Source: JBBRSC01 sp038245795
GTDB taxonomy: Bacteria > Actinomycetota > Acidimicrobiia > Acidimicrobiales > Microtrichaceae
Length of the DNA stretch: 15,655 nucleotides
Assembly: GCA_038245795.1 (NCBI GenBank)
Contig: JBBRSC010000054.1
Span: 1-15,655 of the forward strand
Direction of reading: 5' to 3'
The notes under the pieces were generated by a model that worked only from the letters and a program-made list of their open reading frames with translations, was not told the DNA's origin and ran no database searches. Positions 6,932 to 14,866 of this stretch are shown piece by piece; position 1 is the first letter of the stretch, and the number at the start of each line of letters is the position of its first letter. Position numbers and translations under genes: made by a program.

Positions 6932-8788
6932 TCAGCTGGCCCGGGTGTTCCCGACCCATGCCGCAAACATGTCGGCGTAGTGACCGCCGGCCACGATCAG
7001 CTCCCGGTGAGGACCGAATTCCACAAGAGTTCCATCGTCAAAGACCGCCACCAGGTCCGCAGCCTCGGCGGTGCTCAGACGGTGCGCAACGCTGATGGTC
7101 GTCCGGCCGGCCGCCAACCGAACGAGCGCGGTGCTCAAGGCGCGCTCAGTTTCGGGATCGACGGCACTCGTGGCCTCATCGAGAATCAGGATTCCGGCGT
7201 CGGATAGCTGTGCGCGCGCGAGCGAGACCAACTGACGCTCACCGACGCTCAAAGCGTCGCCCCGTTCGCCTACCTCGGTCTCGAGGCCGTGTGGGAGGCG
7301 CGCCAGCCATGGATCAAGCCCGAGCGCAGAACACGCATGCAACAGATCGTCGTGCGTAGCCTCGGAGCGACCCAATCGGATGTTGTCCGCAATGGTGCCC
7401 TCAAAGAGAAATCCATCCTGGGGGACCAGGCGGATCTGGGCCGACCGACTCGATGCGGCAACTTCTCGGAGGGGGACCCCGCCGACTGCGATCTCACCCG
7501 AGTCTGGATCAGCCAGTCGACAGAGCAGCTTGGCCATCGTTGACTTGCCCGATCCCGTCTCGCCCACGATCGCGAGATTCGCGCCCGCTGGCACAGACAA
7601 ATCGACTCCGCGCAGGACCGGGTCCGCTGGGTCATAACCGCAGGTCACGTTCGACACGTCCACCGACAGCGCACCGGTGGGCAGATCGATTCCCGGGTCC
7701 GGATCCGCAACGTCGATCGGCTCGTCAAGGAGATCGAGAACCTTCCGCCAGCCCGCCATGGCCGTCTGGGTCTGGTCGAGTACCTCGCCGATCTCGCCGA
7801 TCGGGGTCAACAACACGTTGGCGAGAAACAGACACGCCACCACCGTTCCCTGGGTCAACCCCCATCCCGGTCCCCACCACACGCCGACACCGATCACCGC
7901 ACCCACAGCAATCGCACCCACCAGGTCGGACAAGGCGAACAGCATCGAGAAGTAGGCCGCCGCCCGCATGTTTGCCCGGTACTGCGCGTCGATCGCCATC
8001 TTGAGCCGGCGCTTGGTCACGCCGCGCAGTCCATATGCGCGAATGACCTGCGCGCCCATCACCGATTCGGAGATCTCGGTCAGGGTTCGTGCGACCGCCG
8101 TTCGTTGATGGTCATATGCGTCGAGCTGGCGACGCTGCAGGAACCGCATGATCGGCACCACCGGGACAAAGACCGCAAAGGTGAGCACCGCCAGCTGCCA
8201 GCTATAGATCGCCATCAGGAGCAACGTGATCACCACGATCGTGCCGTTCACGAGCCACGAGATCGCTCCCCATTGGGCGAACATCGCCAGCGTCTCGATG
8301 TCGGACGTCACCCGGGTCACGAGAATCCCCCGCTTGGTGTCGTTGTGATGGGCGACGGAGAGATCGTGGACGTGGCCGAAGAGCCGAACCCGAAGCGCGT
8401 ACAGCGTGTTCTGGGCGCTCGTCACCAGGCGGAGATAGGTGATGCGATTGACCATCGCCACAGCGATGATGGCGACGGCTGCGATGGCGGTGGTCGTATA
8501 GACGTAGCCGGCGTTGAAGCCACGACCGTCAGCACCGGTGCCGATGCCATGGTCGATGATCTGACGGATCGCAATGGGCACGATCAGCTTGCCCACGGCT
8601 GAGACCAGCGCCAGACCGATCGATGATCGGACCCCGTCGCGAAGCTCAGGACTCGCAGCCAGGCCGCGTCGAAGGATCGAGAACGCGCCCTCGGGTTGGC
8701 CTTCGTCCTCCTGGGCACCGGAGGGAACCTCGACGATCACGTCCTCGACGTCGGTGGGCGTCACCTCGCGGTCCTCGAGCGACGTCAC
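6932..8788 (-). CDS. ABC exporter half-transporter with consensus Walker B and degenerate signature
   Basis: This 618-aa fused membrane/ATPase half-transporter of the multidrug exporter type has an acidic cytoplasmic N-terminus (1-36). A six-helix membrane domain (about 55-345) is followed by the ATPase: Walker A GETGSGKST (409-417), Q-loop Q457, signature LSVGE (513-517), Walker B ILILD-E (533-538) and H-loop H569. The signature deviates from LSGGQ, while the catalytic glutamate E538 is present. Its GTG start overlaps the stop of the upstream partner by four bases (GTGA). Together they should form a heterodimer with one active composite ATP site, made of this subunit's Walker motifs and the partner's LSGGQ. 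The substrate cannot be told from sequence; multidrug or lipid export is usual for the family. Confidence 0.95.
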   Translation of the reverse strand: MTSLEDREVTPTDVEDVIVEVPSGAQEDEGQPEGAFSILRRGLAASPELRDGVRSSIGLALVSAVGKLIVPIAIRQIIDHGIGTGADGRGFNAGYVYTTTAIAAVAIIAVAMVNRITYLRLVTSAQNTLYALRVRLFGHVHDLSVAHHNDTKRGILVTRVTSDIETLAMFAQWGAISWLVNGTIVVITLLLMAIYSWQLAVLTFAVFVPVVPIMRFLQRRQLDAYDHQRTAVARTLTEISESVMGAQVIRAYGLRGVTKRRLKMAIDAQYRANMRAAAYFSMLFALSDLVGAIAVGAVIGVGVWWGPGWGLTQGTVVACLFLANVLLTPIGEIGEVLDQTQTAMAGWRKVLDLLDEPIDVADPDPGIDLPTGALSVDVSNVTCGYDPADPVLRGVDLSVPAGANLAIVGETGSGKSTMAKLLCRLADPDSGEIAVGGVPLREVAASSRSAQIRLVPQDGFLFEGTIADNIRLGRSEATHDDLLHACSALGLDPWLARLPHGLETEVGERGDALSVGERQLVSLARAQLSDAGILILDEATSAVDPETERALSTALVRLAAGRTTISVAHRLSTAEAADLVAVFDDGTLVEFGPHRELIVAGGHYADMFAAWVGNTRAS

Positions 8789-10593
8789 AGCAAGCTCGTC
8801 TCGTCGTCGTAGGCATTCACCAACGCCAAATACCCCGGGATCGACAACAGCTCGTCGTGCCGTCCCTCGCCGACGACTCGCCCCTCCGCCAGATAGACGA
8901 CCCGATCGGCCAGAAGGATCGTCGAGCGGCGATGCGCAACAATCAGGACCGTCGTCGAATCTGACGTTGCGCGCAACCCCTCGAGGATCTTCGCTTCGAT
9001 GATCGGATCGACGGCGGAGGTCGCGTCGTCGAGCACGAGAATTCGGGGCGAGCGCGCCAACGCACGTGCCAGCGCCACGCGCTGACGTTGGCCACCGGAC
9101 AATGTCACGCCGCGCTCACCGAGCACGGTGTTCCAGCCGTGCGGAAGGGCAGGCACGAAGCGCTCGACCTGGGCGGTGCGGGCCGCCTGGCGGGCAACGA
9201 CGGACATGTCGGTGTCCTCGATGTCGGACCCGGCTGTGCTCGGTCGGTCGGTCGCCGACTCGGCGTCGATGTTGTTGGCGATCGACTCGGCGAACAGGAA
9301 CGACTCCTGGAACACCAGTCCCACCGCCGCTCGGAGCTCATCTGGATCCAAGGAGTTGATGTCCACCCCACCCACGCGCACCGTGCCGCTCTGGAGTTCC
9401 ATCATCCTCACGAGCAACGAGACCAACGTCGACTTCCCGGTCCCGGTGGCACCGACCAGGGCAACACTCTCTCCGGGCGCCACCGAGAATCGGACACCGT
9501 GGAGCACTGGTGGTTCGTCGCCGTAGGCGAAACTCAGATCGACCACGTCAAGGCCCAGCGGGCCATCGGGGAGGTGCCGCTGGACACCGATCGCACCGGG
9601 TGCATCAGGCTGGGCCTCGACCTCGTCGATGCGATCCACTGAGACGACCGCCCGGGGCATCTCTTGGAGGAAGAATCCGAAGACGCGCATGGGGAACGCC
9701 AGGATGCTGAAGAGCAACGCCGCATTGACGAGATCGCCCGCCGTCACCGCACCAGATTGCAGACGCAACCCGCCGACGACGAACAGCAAGAGCGTTCCCA
9801 GGGCGGGCAGCGCATCCAGCACAGGATCGAAGGTGGCGCGCAACCGACCGACCTCGAGGGCTGAATCTCGCAGTTTTGAGGCCGCCTGGGCGAACCGCTC
9901 CGTCTCGAACTCGGCGAGGCCGAGGGTCTTGACGACCATGGCGCCGTCAAAGCTCTCGTGTGCCACGGCCGACATGACGCCGAGACGTTCCTGGACCTGG
10001 CCGACGGGTCGGTGCACCCGAGAGGTGTACATCCGATTGAGGATCGTCAGTGCGGGAAACAACACGATCGCCACGGCCGCAAAGGTCCAGTCGACGCGAG
10101 CCAGGCTCGCCAGCGCGAAGATCACCAGGGCGATCACCCCAATGGAGAACGGCAGCGGCTTGATCGACGTTGTCGTGCCGATCACATCGGCATCGGAGTG
10201 CGCGAGGAGTTCGCCGGTCGGATTGTCCCGGTAATAGTCGAGCGGAACGGTGAGGTACTTCTCCACCACGATCGTCCGCAACGTGTTCTGCATGCGCGCT
10301 TCCACCATGGCCGCGTAATAGCGGCGGAGGATGATCGACATACCCCGGACCAGCCCGACACCGATGACGGCGGCCACACCCCCGAGCACCGCCCTCGAGC
10401 TGACGCCCGTGGTGAAGGACGGCGTGATCAGCGAGTCGGTGATCCGCCCGATAATGAGCGGCACAGCAACGGCTGCGCCCGAAAAGAGTGCCGCGCCCAG
10501 AACCGACACGATGAAGGGCCCGGGGTGGGTCCGCATGAATCGCAGGATGAGCCGACCGGCGCGTCGGTACAGATCATCTGACTGGGTTGCCAC
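8785..10593 (-). CDS. ABC exporter half-transporter with consensus signature and degenerate Walker B
   Basis: This 602-aa half-transporter is the first gene of the pair. The membrane domain spans about residues 25-310. The ATPase has Walker A GATGTGKST (381-389), Q-loop Q429, signature LSGGQ (498-502), Walker B ILVLD followed by Asp523 instead of Glu, and H-loop H554. The D-for-E change marks a degenerate catalytic site, complementary to the degenerate signature of the downstream subunit. A Ser/Asp/Thr-rich insertion (about 443-466) lies between the Q-loop and the signature. The start is GTG 10593. GGAGGA lies only 3 nt upstream, a short but usable spacing. The gene is divergent from the amidase gene with a 112-bp gap that contains the promoters of both; no element there is clear enough to mark. 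Confidence 0.95.
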   Translation of the reverse strand: MATQSDDLYRRAGRLILRFMRTHPGPFIVSVLGAALFSGAAVAVPLIIGRITDSLITPSFTTGVSSRAVLGGVAAVIGVGLVRGMSIILRRYYAAMVEARMQNTLRTIVVEKYLTVPLDYYRDNPTGELLAHSDADVIGTTTSIKPLPFSIGVIALVIFALASLARVDWTFAAVAIVLFPALTILNRMYTSRVHRPVGQVQERLGVMSAVAHESFDGAMVVKTLGLAEFETERFAQAASKLRDSALEVGRLRATFDPVLDALPALGTLLLFVVGGLRLQSGAVTAGDLVNAALLFSILAFPMRVFGFFLQEMPRAVVSVDRIDEVEAQPDAPGAIGVQRHLPDGPLGLDVVDLSFAYGDEPPVLHGVRFSVAPGESVALVGATGTGKSTLVSLLVRMMELQSGTVRVGGVDINSLDPDELRAAVGLVFQESFLFAESIANNIDAESATDRPSTAGSDIEDTDMSVVARQAARTAQVERFVPALPHGWNTVLGERGVTLSGGQRQRVALARALARSPRILVLDDATSAVDPIIEAKILEGLRATSDSTTVLIVAHRRSTILLADRVVYLAEGRVVGEGRHDELLSIPGYLALVNAYDDETSLL

Positions 10594-10705
10594 GTTTCCT
10601 CCGTTGCCCGCGTCGGGGCTCTGTCGAAGCTAGCGATCATTTCGACTGATCGACGAGGCGACTGACCTAACGTGACCGCCGACCACCTACTCATCGGGAG
10701 CCTCG

Positions 10706-12223
10706 TTGTCAGATCTGATGTGGATGGACGCCACGGCGCAAGCTGATCTCGTGCGGTCCGGTGAGGCGTCGCCAAGCGAGTTGGTCGGCGCGGCCATCGA
10801 GCGGATCGAGTCACTCGACCCGGTACTGGGAGCAGTCGTCAGCCGACAGTTCGAGCGCGCCCGCGCTGAAGCTGATCGCCCACTCCCCGACGGCCCGTTC
10901 CGCGGCGTCCCGATCCTGGTGAAGGATCTTGGCGCACAGCAGGCCGGCGAGCCGTACCACATGGGATCCGGCGTGCTTCGTGACGTTGACTATCGGGCTC
11001 CCGTCGATTCCTACCTGGTCCGGCGGTTGACCGGATCCGGGGCGATCATCCTGGGTCGCACCAACACCCCTGAGTTCGCCACCTCTCCAACGACCGAGCC
11101 GGTGGCGTACGGCCCGACGCGAAATCCGTGGAACGTTGAACGATCGACCGGTGGCTCCTCGGGTGGATCGGCGGCTGCAGTCGCCGCGGGCATGGTGGCG
11201 GTCGCGCACGGCTCCGATGGTGGCGGCTCGATCCGCATCCCCGCGTCGTGTTGCGGGTTGGTCGGCCTGAAGCCCAGTCGCGGACGGATCTCTCGCGGGC
11301 CACAACAGGGTGAGGGTTGGGGCGGAGCGTCGACCGATGGCTGCCTCACTCGATCGGTGCGCGACACCGCCGGACTGCTCGATGCGATGTTCGGCACCGA
11401 ACCGGGCGATCCCTATTCGGCGCCGGATCTCCCACGACGCCTGATCGACGAACTCGGTGTCGACCCGGGCGTCCTGCGCGTCGGCGTGCTCGATCATCCG
11501 CCGCAGGACGGCTTCTCACCCGATCCCGATGGTCAGGAAGCAGTTCGTTCGGCCGTCGAGTTGCTCGAGTCGCTCGGGCACTCCGTCGAGGCGATTCACC
11601 CCGCGGCGCTCGACGAACAGGCATTCGCGACGCACTATGCGCCGCTGGTCTGCGTAGCGGTCAGCCAATCGCTCCTCTCGTGGTCGGCTGTGCTCGGTCG
11701 CGACATCGCCGTCGAGGAGTTCGAGCCGGTCAATCAGCTGTTGGCGTCGCTCGGGTCGAAGTACAGCGGTGCCGAGTACCTCGACAATCTGTCGTGGCTG
11801 CATGCGTGGTCGCGTCGACTGTCGACGTTCTGGGAGCCGACCGATCGAGGAGGTACCGGGTTCGACCTGTTGCTCACTCCGGTCGTCGGAATGTCTCCGC
11901 CAGCACTCGGCCGACTCTCCGATGCAGCGGATCCGATCACCGCGATGACGCTTGTTCCGCGATTCATTCCGTACACCGCGCAGTTCAACGTGTCTGGCCA
12001 GCCAGCCATCAGCCTGCCGCTGTCGACGACCGCTGACGGCCTTCCGATGGGCGTCCAGCTGGTCTCGGCGATGTACCGCGAGGACGTACTGATCCAAGTG
12101 GCGTCGCAGCTCGAGGCGGCTGCGCCATGGGTTGCCCGGCGACCGTCTCTGTCATCCCCGCTTTCCCCAAGCCCTCTCCGCGCCGCTCGTTCTGGCAGCG
12201 AAAACGAGCCGCTTCCGACCTGA
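10706..12223 (+). CDS. Amidase-signature family hydrolase
   Basis: This 505-aa serine hydrolase of the amidase signature family cleaves amide C-N bonds, with the substrate unpredictable from sequence. The Ser-cisSer-Lys triad is visible: K73 in ILVKDLG, S151 in STGGSSGGSAAA (147-158), and nucleophile S175 in GSDGGGSIRIPAS (169-181). The last motif carries Gly where GTDTGGS is more usual. The family's C-terminal P-F-N-x-S-G-x-P-A pattern appears as AQFNVSGQPAISLP. The start is TTG 10706 with GGGAG 5 nt before it; ATG 10718 and 10724 are in-frame alternatives. The last 25 or so residues after APWVARRP are a Ser/Pro/Arg-rich tail outside the fold. Without the GatC partner or a GatB neighbour, a role in Gln-tRNA amidation is unlikely. 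It is divergent from the ABC pair. Confidence 0.93.
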   Translation: MSDLMWMDATAQADLVRSGEASPSELVGAAIERIESLDPVLGAVVSRQFERARAEADRPLPDGPFRGVPILVKDLGAQQAGEPYHMGSGVLRDVDYRAPVDSYLVRRLTGSGAIILGRTNTPEFATSPTTEPVAYGPTRNPWNVERSTGGSSGGSAAAVAAGMVAVAHGSDGGGSIRIPASCCGLVGLKPSRGRISRGPQQGEGWGGASTDGCLTRSVRDTAGLLDAMFGTEPGDPYSAPDLPRRLIDELGVDPGVLRVGVLDHPPQDGFSPDPDGQEAVRSAVELLESLGHSVEAIHPAALDEQAFATHYAPLVCVAVSQSLLSWSAVLGRDIAVEEFEPVNQLLASLGSKYSGAEYLDNLSWLHAWSRRLSTFWEPTDRGGTGFDLLLTPVVGMSPPALGRLSDAADPITAMTLVPRFIPYTAQFNVSGQPAISLPLSTTADGLPMGVQLVSAMYREDVLIQVASQLEAAAPWVARRPSLSSPLSPSPLRAARSGSENEPLPT

Positions 12224-12268
12224 GTTCGCTGTCAGAACGCCACGATGGGGGAGGCACCCCGAGTTTCG

Positions 12269-12285
12269 CTACAAGCGTGTTGCAG
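12269..12285. promoter_or_regulatory. TetR-like operator, left copy
   Basis: CTACAA-GCGTG-TTGCAG is a 17-bp pseudo-palindrome with one mismatched pair. It includes TTGCAG, a candidate -35. Its reverse complement matches the right copy at 14 of 17 positions. The likely ligand is the TetR protein encoded after the MFS gene; this is inferred from position and symmetry. Confidence 0.6.
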
Positions 12286-12309
12286 AAATGATGGCGGGAG
12301 TTGTACAAC
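12280..12309 (+). promoter_or_regulatory. Candidate promoter of the MFS-TetR operon
   Basis: TTGCAG (12280-12285), an 18-bp spacer and TACAAC (12304-12309) would start transcription near 12316 with a short leader. Neither hexamer is close to consensus. The case rests mainly on both being covered by the two operator copies. Confidence 0.35.
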
Positions 12310-12319
12310 ACCCTTGTAG
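12303..12319. promoter_or_regulatory. TetR-like operator, right copy
   Basis: GTACAA-CACCC-TTGTAG contains the perfect 15-bp dyad TACAA-N5-TTGTA and covers a candidate -10 (TACAAC). Its centre is 34 bp from that of the left copy, so two repressor dimers could bind and shut the promoter at both elements. Confidence 0.6.
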
Positions 12320-12339
12320 CGAAACCTCCGGAGCCACGC

Positions 12340-14034
12340 GTGACCCTTACCCCTGACCAGACCTATCCCGACACGTTCGGGATCGCCCCCGACATCTACG
12401 ACAACCGCAAACGGATCCTCGCCGTCCTGTGCCTGAGCCTCGTGTTGATCGTCGTGGCCGTCAGTTCGCTCAACGTCGCCATCCCCACCATCCAGCAGGC
12501 ACTCAACGCGTCGCCCACGCAGATCCAGTGGATCATCGATTCCTACGCCCTGGTGTTCGCCGGATTCCTGCTGCCAGCGGGTGCCATTGGAGATCGATTC
12601 GGCCGGAAGGGTGCCCTACTCACCGGGCTCGCCATCTTCGGAACCTGTGCACTGGCAGCCAGCTTCGCCAAGAACCCCGGTCAGCTGATCGCCGCCCGGA
12701 GCCTCATGGGGATCGGCGCCGCGCTGGTCATGCCCGCCACGCTCTCGATCATCCAGAATTCGTTCCCGCCGCACGAACGTGCCAAGGCCGTCGCTACCTG
12801 GGCAGGGCTCGCCGGAGCTGGCGGTGCCGTCGGGCCACTCCTCAGCGGACTGATGCTCAAGTACTTCAGTTGGAACTCGGTGTTTTTCATCAACATCCCG
12901 CTGGTCCTGATCCTTGCTGGCTTGGCCATGATGTTCGTACCAACCTCTCGCGATCCCGAAGGTCATCCGCTCGACCCGATCGGCAGCCTGCTGTCGGTGG
13001 TGGCGCTCGTCGCTCTGGTGTTCGGCATCATTGAGGGTCCCGAATGGGGTTGGGGAAGCGTTGGAGTGATCGGGTCGTTTGCCGTATCGATCATCGCGGG
13101 CATCGGCTTTGTTGCGTACGAGAACCGGGTCGCGTATCCCACCCTTGATCCTCAGCTGTTCAAGCTTCGTGGGTTCGGGATGGGCAGCCTCGCCATCACC
13201 ACCATCTTCTTCGCCATGTTCGGGATGTTCTTCCTGTCGGTGCAGTATCTCCAATACGTCCACGGCTACAGCCCGCTGGAGTCAGGCGTGCGGTCACTTC
13301 CGAGCGCCGCGGTACTCATCGCCGTTTCGCCGCGGAGTCCGCTCATCACGGCACGATTCGGCATTCGTCGCACGCTCCGAACGGGGTTCGGCCTCGCTGC
13401 GATCGGACTCATCGGAATGGCCACACTGACGGTCGACAGTTCGTACATCCACTTCATGCTGTCGTTGATCGTCATGGCCGCTGGCATCGCCCTGGTCATG
13501 CCCCCATCGACCAGTTCGATCATTTCGTCACTACCGCTGTCGAAAGCTGGCGTCGGTTCAGCAGTCAACGACGTGACCCGAGAAGTCGGTGGCGCGGTCG
13601 GCATTGCGATCATGGGCTCGATCCTCAACAGCCTGTACCGATCACACATCGATCTGTCCGCTCTCGTGTCGCAGGTGCCATCCGCCAACCAGTCACGCTT
13701 CCTGATGGCCGAGCAAGGCATTGGACCGGCGGCCGGCGTGACCAGGGCCCTGACCGAGACCGCCAAAACCCTTCCGCCGGACGTCGGTGACCGCCTGGCG
13801 GGTCTTGCGGCCCAGGTATCAGCCGCCTCGAAAGAAGCGTTCATCAGTGGTTCGTCCGTCGCCTTCGTCACCGCCGCCATCCTGGTGTCGATCGTTGGTG
13901 GCTTTGCTTCGTTCCGGATCCCCGATGCGGTCGGAGCGCAGGCTCTCGAGGTCGGAGATCATCCTGGACACGAAGGTTCGGAAGACGGCGTGGATGCGCG
14001 TTCGAAGCTCGATGATTCGAGTCCGACGAGTTGA
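12340..14034 (+). CDS. MFS drug efflux transporter, DHA2 (14-TM, EmrB/QacA type)
   Basis: This 564-aa integral membrane antiporter is expected to expel toxic compounds using the proton gradient. It has a hydrophilic N-terminus (1-24), TM1 with SLNVAIPTIQQAL, motif A GAIGDRFGRKG (81-91), and antiporter motif C GLAGAGGAVGPLLSG (156-170). Hydrophobic segments number about fourteen, and the tail (about 525-564) is hydrophilic and acidic. The Asp common before NVALP in TM1 of many DHA2 members is replaced by Ser here. The start is GTG 12340 with GGAG 6 nt upstream. The frame is open to TTG 12301, but that lies inside the operator. It overlaps the TetR gene by 4 bp, so the pair is co-transcribed, and it is preceded by a dual operator. 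The substrate is unknown. Confidence 0.94.
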   Translation: MTLTPDQTYPDTFGIAPDIYDNRKRILAVLCLSLVLIVVAVSSLNVAIPTIQQALNASPTQIQWIIDSYALVFAGFLLPAGAIGDRFGRKGALLTGLAIFGTCALAASFAKNPGQLIAARSLMGIGAALVMPATLSIIQNSFPPHERAKAVATWAGLAGAGGAVGPLLSGLMLKYFSWNSVFFINIPLVLILAGLAMMFVPTSRDPEGHPLDPIGSLLSVVALVALVFGIIEGPEWGWGSVGVIGSFAVSIIAGIGFVAYENRVAYPTLDPQLFKLRGFGMGSLAITTIFFAMFGMFFLSVQYLQYVHGYSPLESGVRSLPSAAVLIAVSPRSPLITARFGIRRTLRTGFGLAAIGLIGMATLTVDSSYIHFMLSLIVMAAGIALVMPPSTSSIISSLPLSKAGVGSAVNDVTREVGGAVGIAIMGSILNSLYRSHIDLSALVSQVPSANQSRFLMAEQGIGPAAGVTRALTETAKTLPPDVGDRLAGLAAQVSAASKEAFISGSSVAFVTAAILVSIVGGFASFRIPDAVGAQALEVGDHPGHEGSEDGVDARSKLDDSSPTS

Positions 14035-14642
14035 GTTCGGTACCGGTAGGTTCGAGCGCAGTGGACCACTGCCAGGTTGCTGCAGATGGCTGCCGGGTCG
14101 ACCCCCGGGTGGCTCGGAGTCGGAGTGCCGTGGCGGATGCCACCCTCGATCTCCTGGTCGAGGTGGGGTACTCGGGACTCACCATCGATGCAGTATCCAA
14201 GCGAAGTGGTGTCGCCCGGACAACCATCTACCGTCACTACTCAACGGTGGCCGAAATGGTGATCGGCGCAGTTCAGACCGAGCGTGAACTCACGACGCCT
14301 GCGCCCACCGGCGATCCGTGGCTCGATCTCCGCAATGAGATGCTCGCCCTGGTCGCCAAGCTGACGTCGACGCGATGGCGGCAGGTACTTCCCGAGGTCG
14401 TAGCGGCCGCTTCCCGTGATGAAGAGTTGTTGCGCTTTCAGATGATCTTCGCCAACGCACGACGGAATGAGATGCAACGGCTATTGCAGGAGCTCCGTTC
14501 CACCGGTCGAACAGATCCCGATGTTGACATCGATCTCCTCAACGATCTGCTCGTCTCGCCGATTTTCTACCGTGTCCTCGTGAGCCACGCTGGTGTTCCG
14601 GAGTCATTCATCGATGAGGTGATGGGGCGCGTTCTGATCTGA
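14031..14642 (+). CDS. TetR-family transcriptional repressor
   Basis: This 203-aa protein has an N-terminal TetR DNA-binding domain. The helix-turn-helix (about residues 49-70) reads LTIDAVSKRSGVARTTIYRHY, and the STVAEMVIGAV after it is typical of the family. The C-terminal part (about 85-203) is helical and should bind the inducer and dimerise. It probably represses its own operon by binding the two pseudo-palindromes upstream of the MFS gene, with an MFS substrate as the inducer; this is inferred from context. The TTG 14031 start overlaps the MFS stop (TTGA), giving coupled translation. GTG 14061 is an alternative start, and neither has a clear ribosome site. Confidence 0.92.
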   Translation: MSSVPVGSSAVDHCQVAADGCRVDPRVARSRSAVADATLDLLVEVGYSGLTIDAVSKRSGVARTTIYRHYSTVAEMVIGAVQTERELTTPAPTGDPWLDLRNEMLALVAKLTSTRWRQVLPEVVAAASRDEELLRFQMIFANARRNEMQRLLQELRSTGRTDPDVDIDLLNDLLVSPIFYRVLVSHAGVPESFIDEVMGRVLI

Positions 14643-14681
14643 GCACTGGACCGTCCGCAAGCTGACTGATGAGACGGCTCG

Positions 14682-14732
14682 CAACAACACGGGCCTGTCT
14701 TTGACAATGTGCAGGCTGCATCCACGTTGTTG
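14682..14732. repeat. Nested inverted repeats in the TetR-DUF222 spacer
   Basis: CAACAAC (14682-14688) pairs with GTTGTTG (14726-14732). Inside it GCCTG (14693-14697) pairs with CAGGC (14712-14716). Together they could fold as an interrupted hairpin that terminates the TetR transcript or structures an RNA. The 224-bp spacer 14643-14866 contains no credible gene. A weaker CCGTC/GACGG pair (14651-14655, 14673-14677) lies just after the TetR stop. Confidence 0.3.
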
Positions 14733-14800
14733 ATGAGCGTCTCTCGAACTGCAAACCTTCCGGGCGCCTTGAGGGTTGCGACGGGCACACTCGCACTCTG

Positions 14801-14819
14801 GATTTCTTGAGATTTCTTG
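14801..14819 (+). repeat. Tandem 9-bp direct repeat upstream of the DUF222 promoter
   Basis: GATTTCTTG occurs at 14801-14809 and 14811-14819, a 10-bp period close to one helical turn and about 11 bp upstream of the -35. Two copies on one face of the helix could bind an activator or simply be a T-rich upstream element. The repeat is certain; any function is speculative. Confidence 0.4.
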
Positions 14820-14829
14820 TTCGGGTCTC

Positions 14830-14859
14830 TTGACGTGTTTGGCGTTATCGAACTAGTGT
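14830..14859 (+). promoter_or_regulatory. Promoter of the DUF222 gene, probably leaderless
   Basis: TTGACG (14830-14835, five of six matches to consensus), an 18-bp spacer and TAGTGT (14854-14859) place the start of transcription at about 14866-14867. This is at the ATG itself. No ribosome site precedes that ATG, which fits a leaderless mRNA as is common in actinobacteria. The -10 lies inside the SOS box. Confidence 0.6.
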
Positions 14860-14863
14860 TCGA
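14848..14863. promoter_or_regulatory. LexA SOS box
   Basis: TCGAAC-TAGT-GTTCGA is a perfect match to the actinobacterial/mycobacterial LexA box TCGAAC-N4-GTTCGA. The symmetry extends one base pair pattern further on each side (TATCGAAC...GTTCGATA). It covers the -10 of the DUF222 promoter, so bound LexA would block transcription until DNA damage. Confidence 0.85.
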
Positions 14864-14866
14864 TAC

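Larger units (their letters stand above)
12263..12325. repeat. Long inverted repeat upstream of the MFS-TetR genes
   Basis: The left arm 12263-12282 (GTTTCGCTACAAGCGTGTTG) and right arm 12306-12325 (CAACACCCTTGTAGCGAAAC) are reverse complements over 20 bp with a single mismatch, separated by 23 bp. The repeat ends 14 bp before the MFS start. Its length is far beyond chance for this interval. It is best read as two copies of a regulator-binding site in opposite orientation. A transcript hairpin is a weaker alternative. Confidence 0.85.

Noticed and set aside
10594..10705. Promoters in the ABC-amidase divergent gap (e.g. TAACGT at 10668-10673, TAGCTT on the minus strand)
   Set aside because: TAnnnT matches occur, but no -35 at acceptable spacing was found, so they were not listed as features.
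11317..12036. Long open frame inside the amidase gene on the same strand
   Set aside because: It is Arg/Ala-rich with no motif, a frame-shadow of a clear amidase, as are the antisense frames across 10811-12097.
12263..12325. Inverted repeat as a miniature transposon or insertion-sequence end
   Set aside because: There is no target-site duplication or transposase, the spacing is only 23 bp, and each arm is itself a pseudo-palindrome fitting an operator beside a TetR gene.
12301..12339. TTG 12301 as the MFS start
   Set aside because: It lies inside the right operator and lacks a ribosome site; GTG 12340 has GGAG at good spacing.
13266..13880. Antisense open frame of about 200 codons within the MFS gene
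   Set aside because: It is a shadow typical of high-GC coding DNA; the other strand encodes a well-supported transporter.
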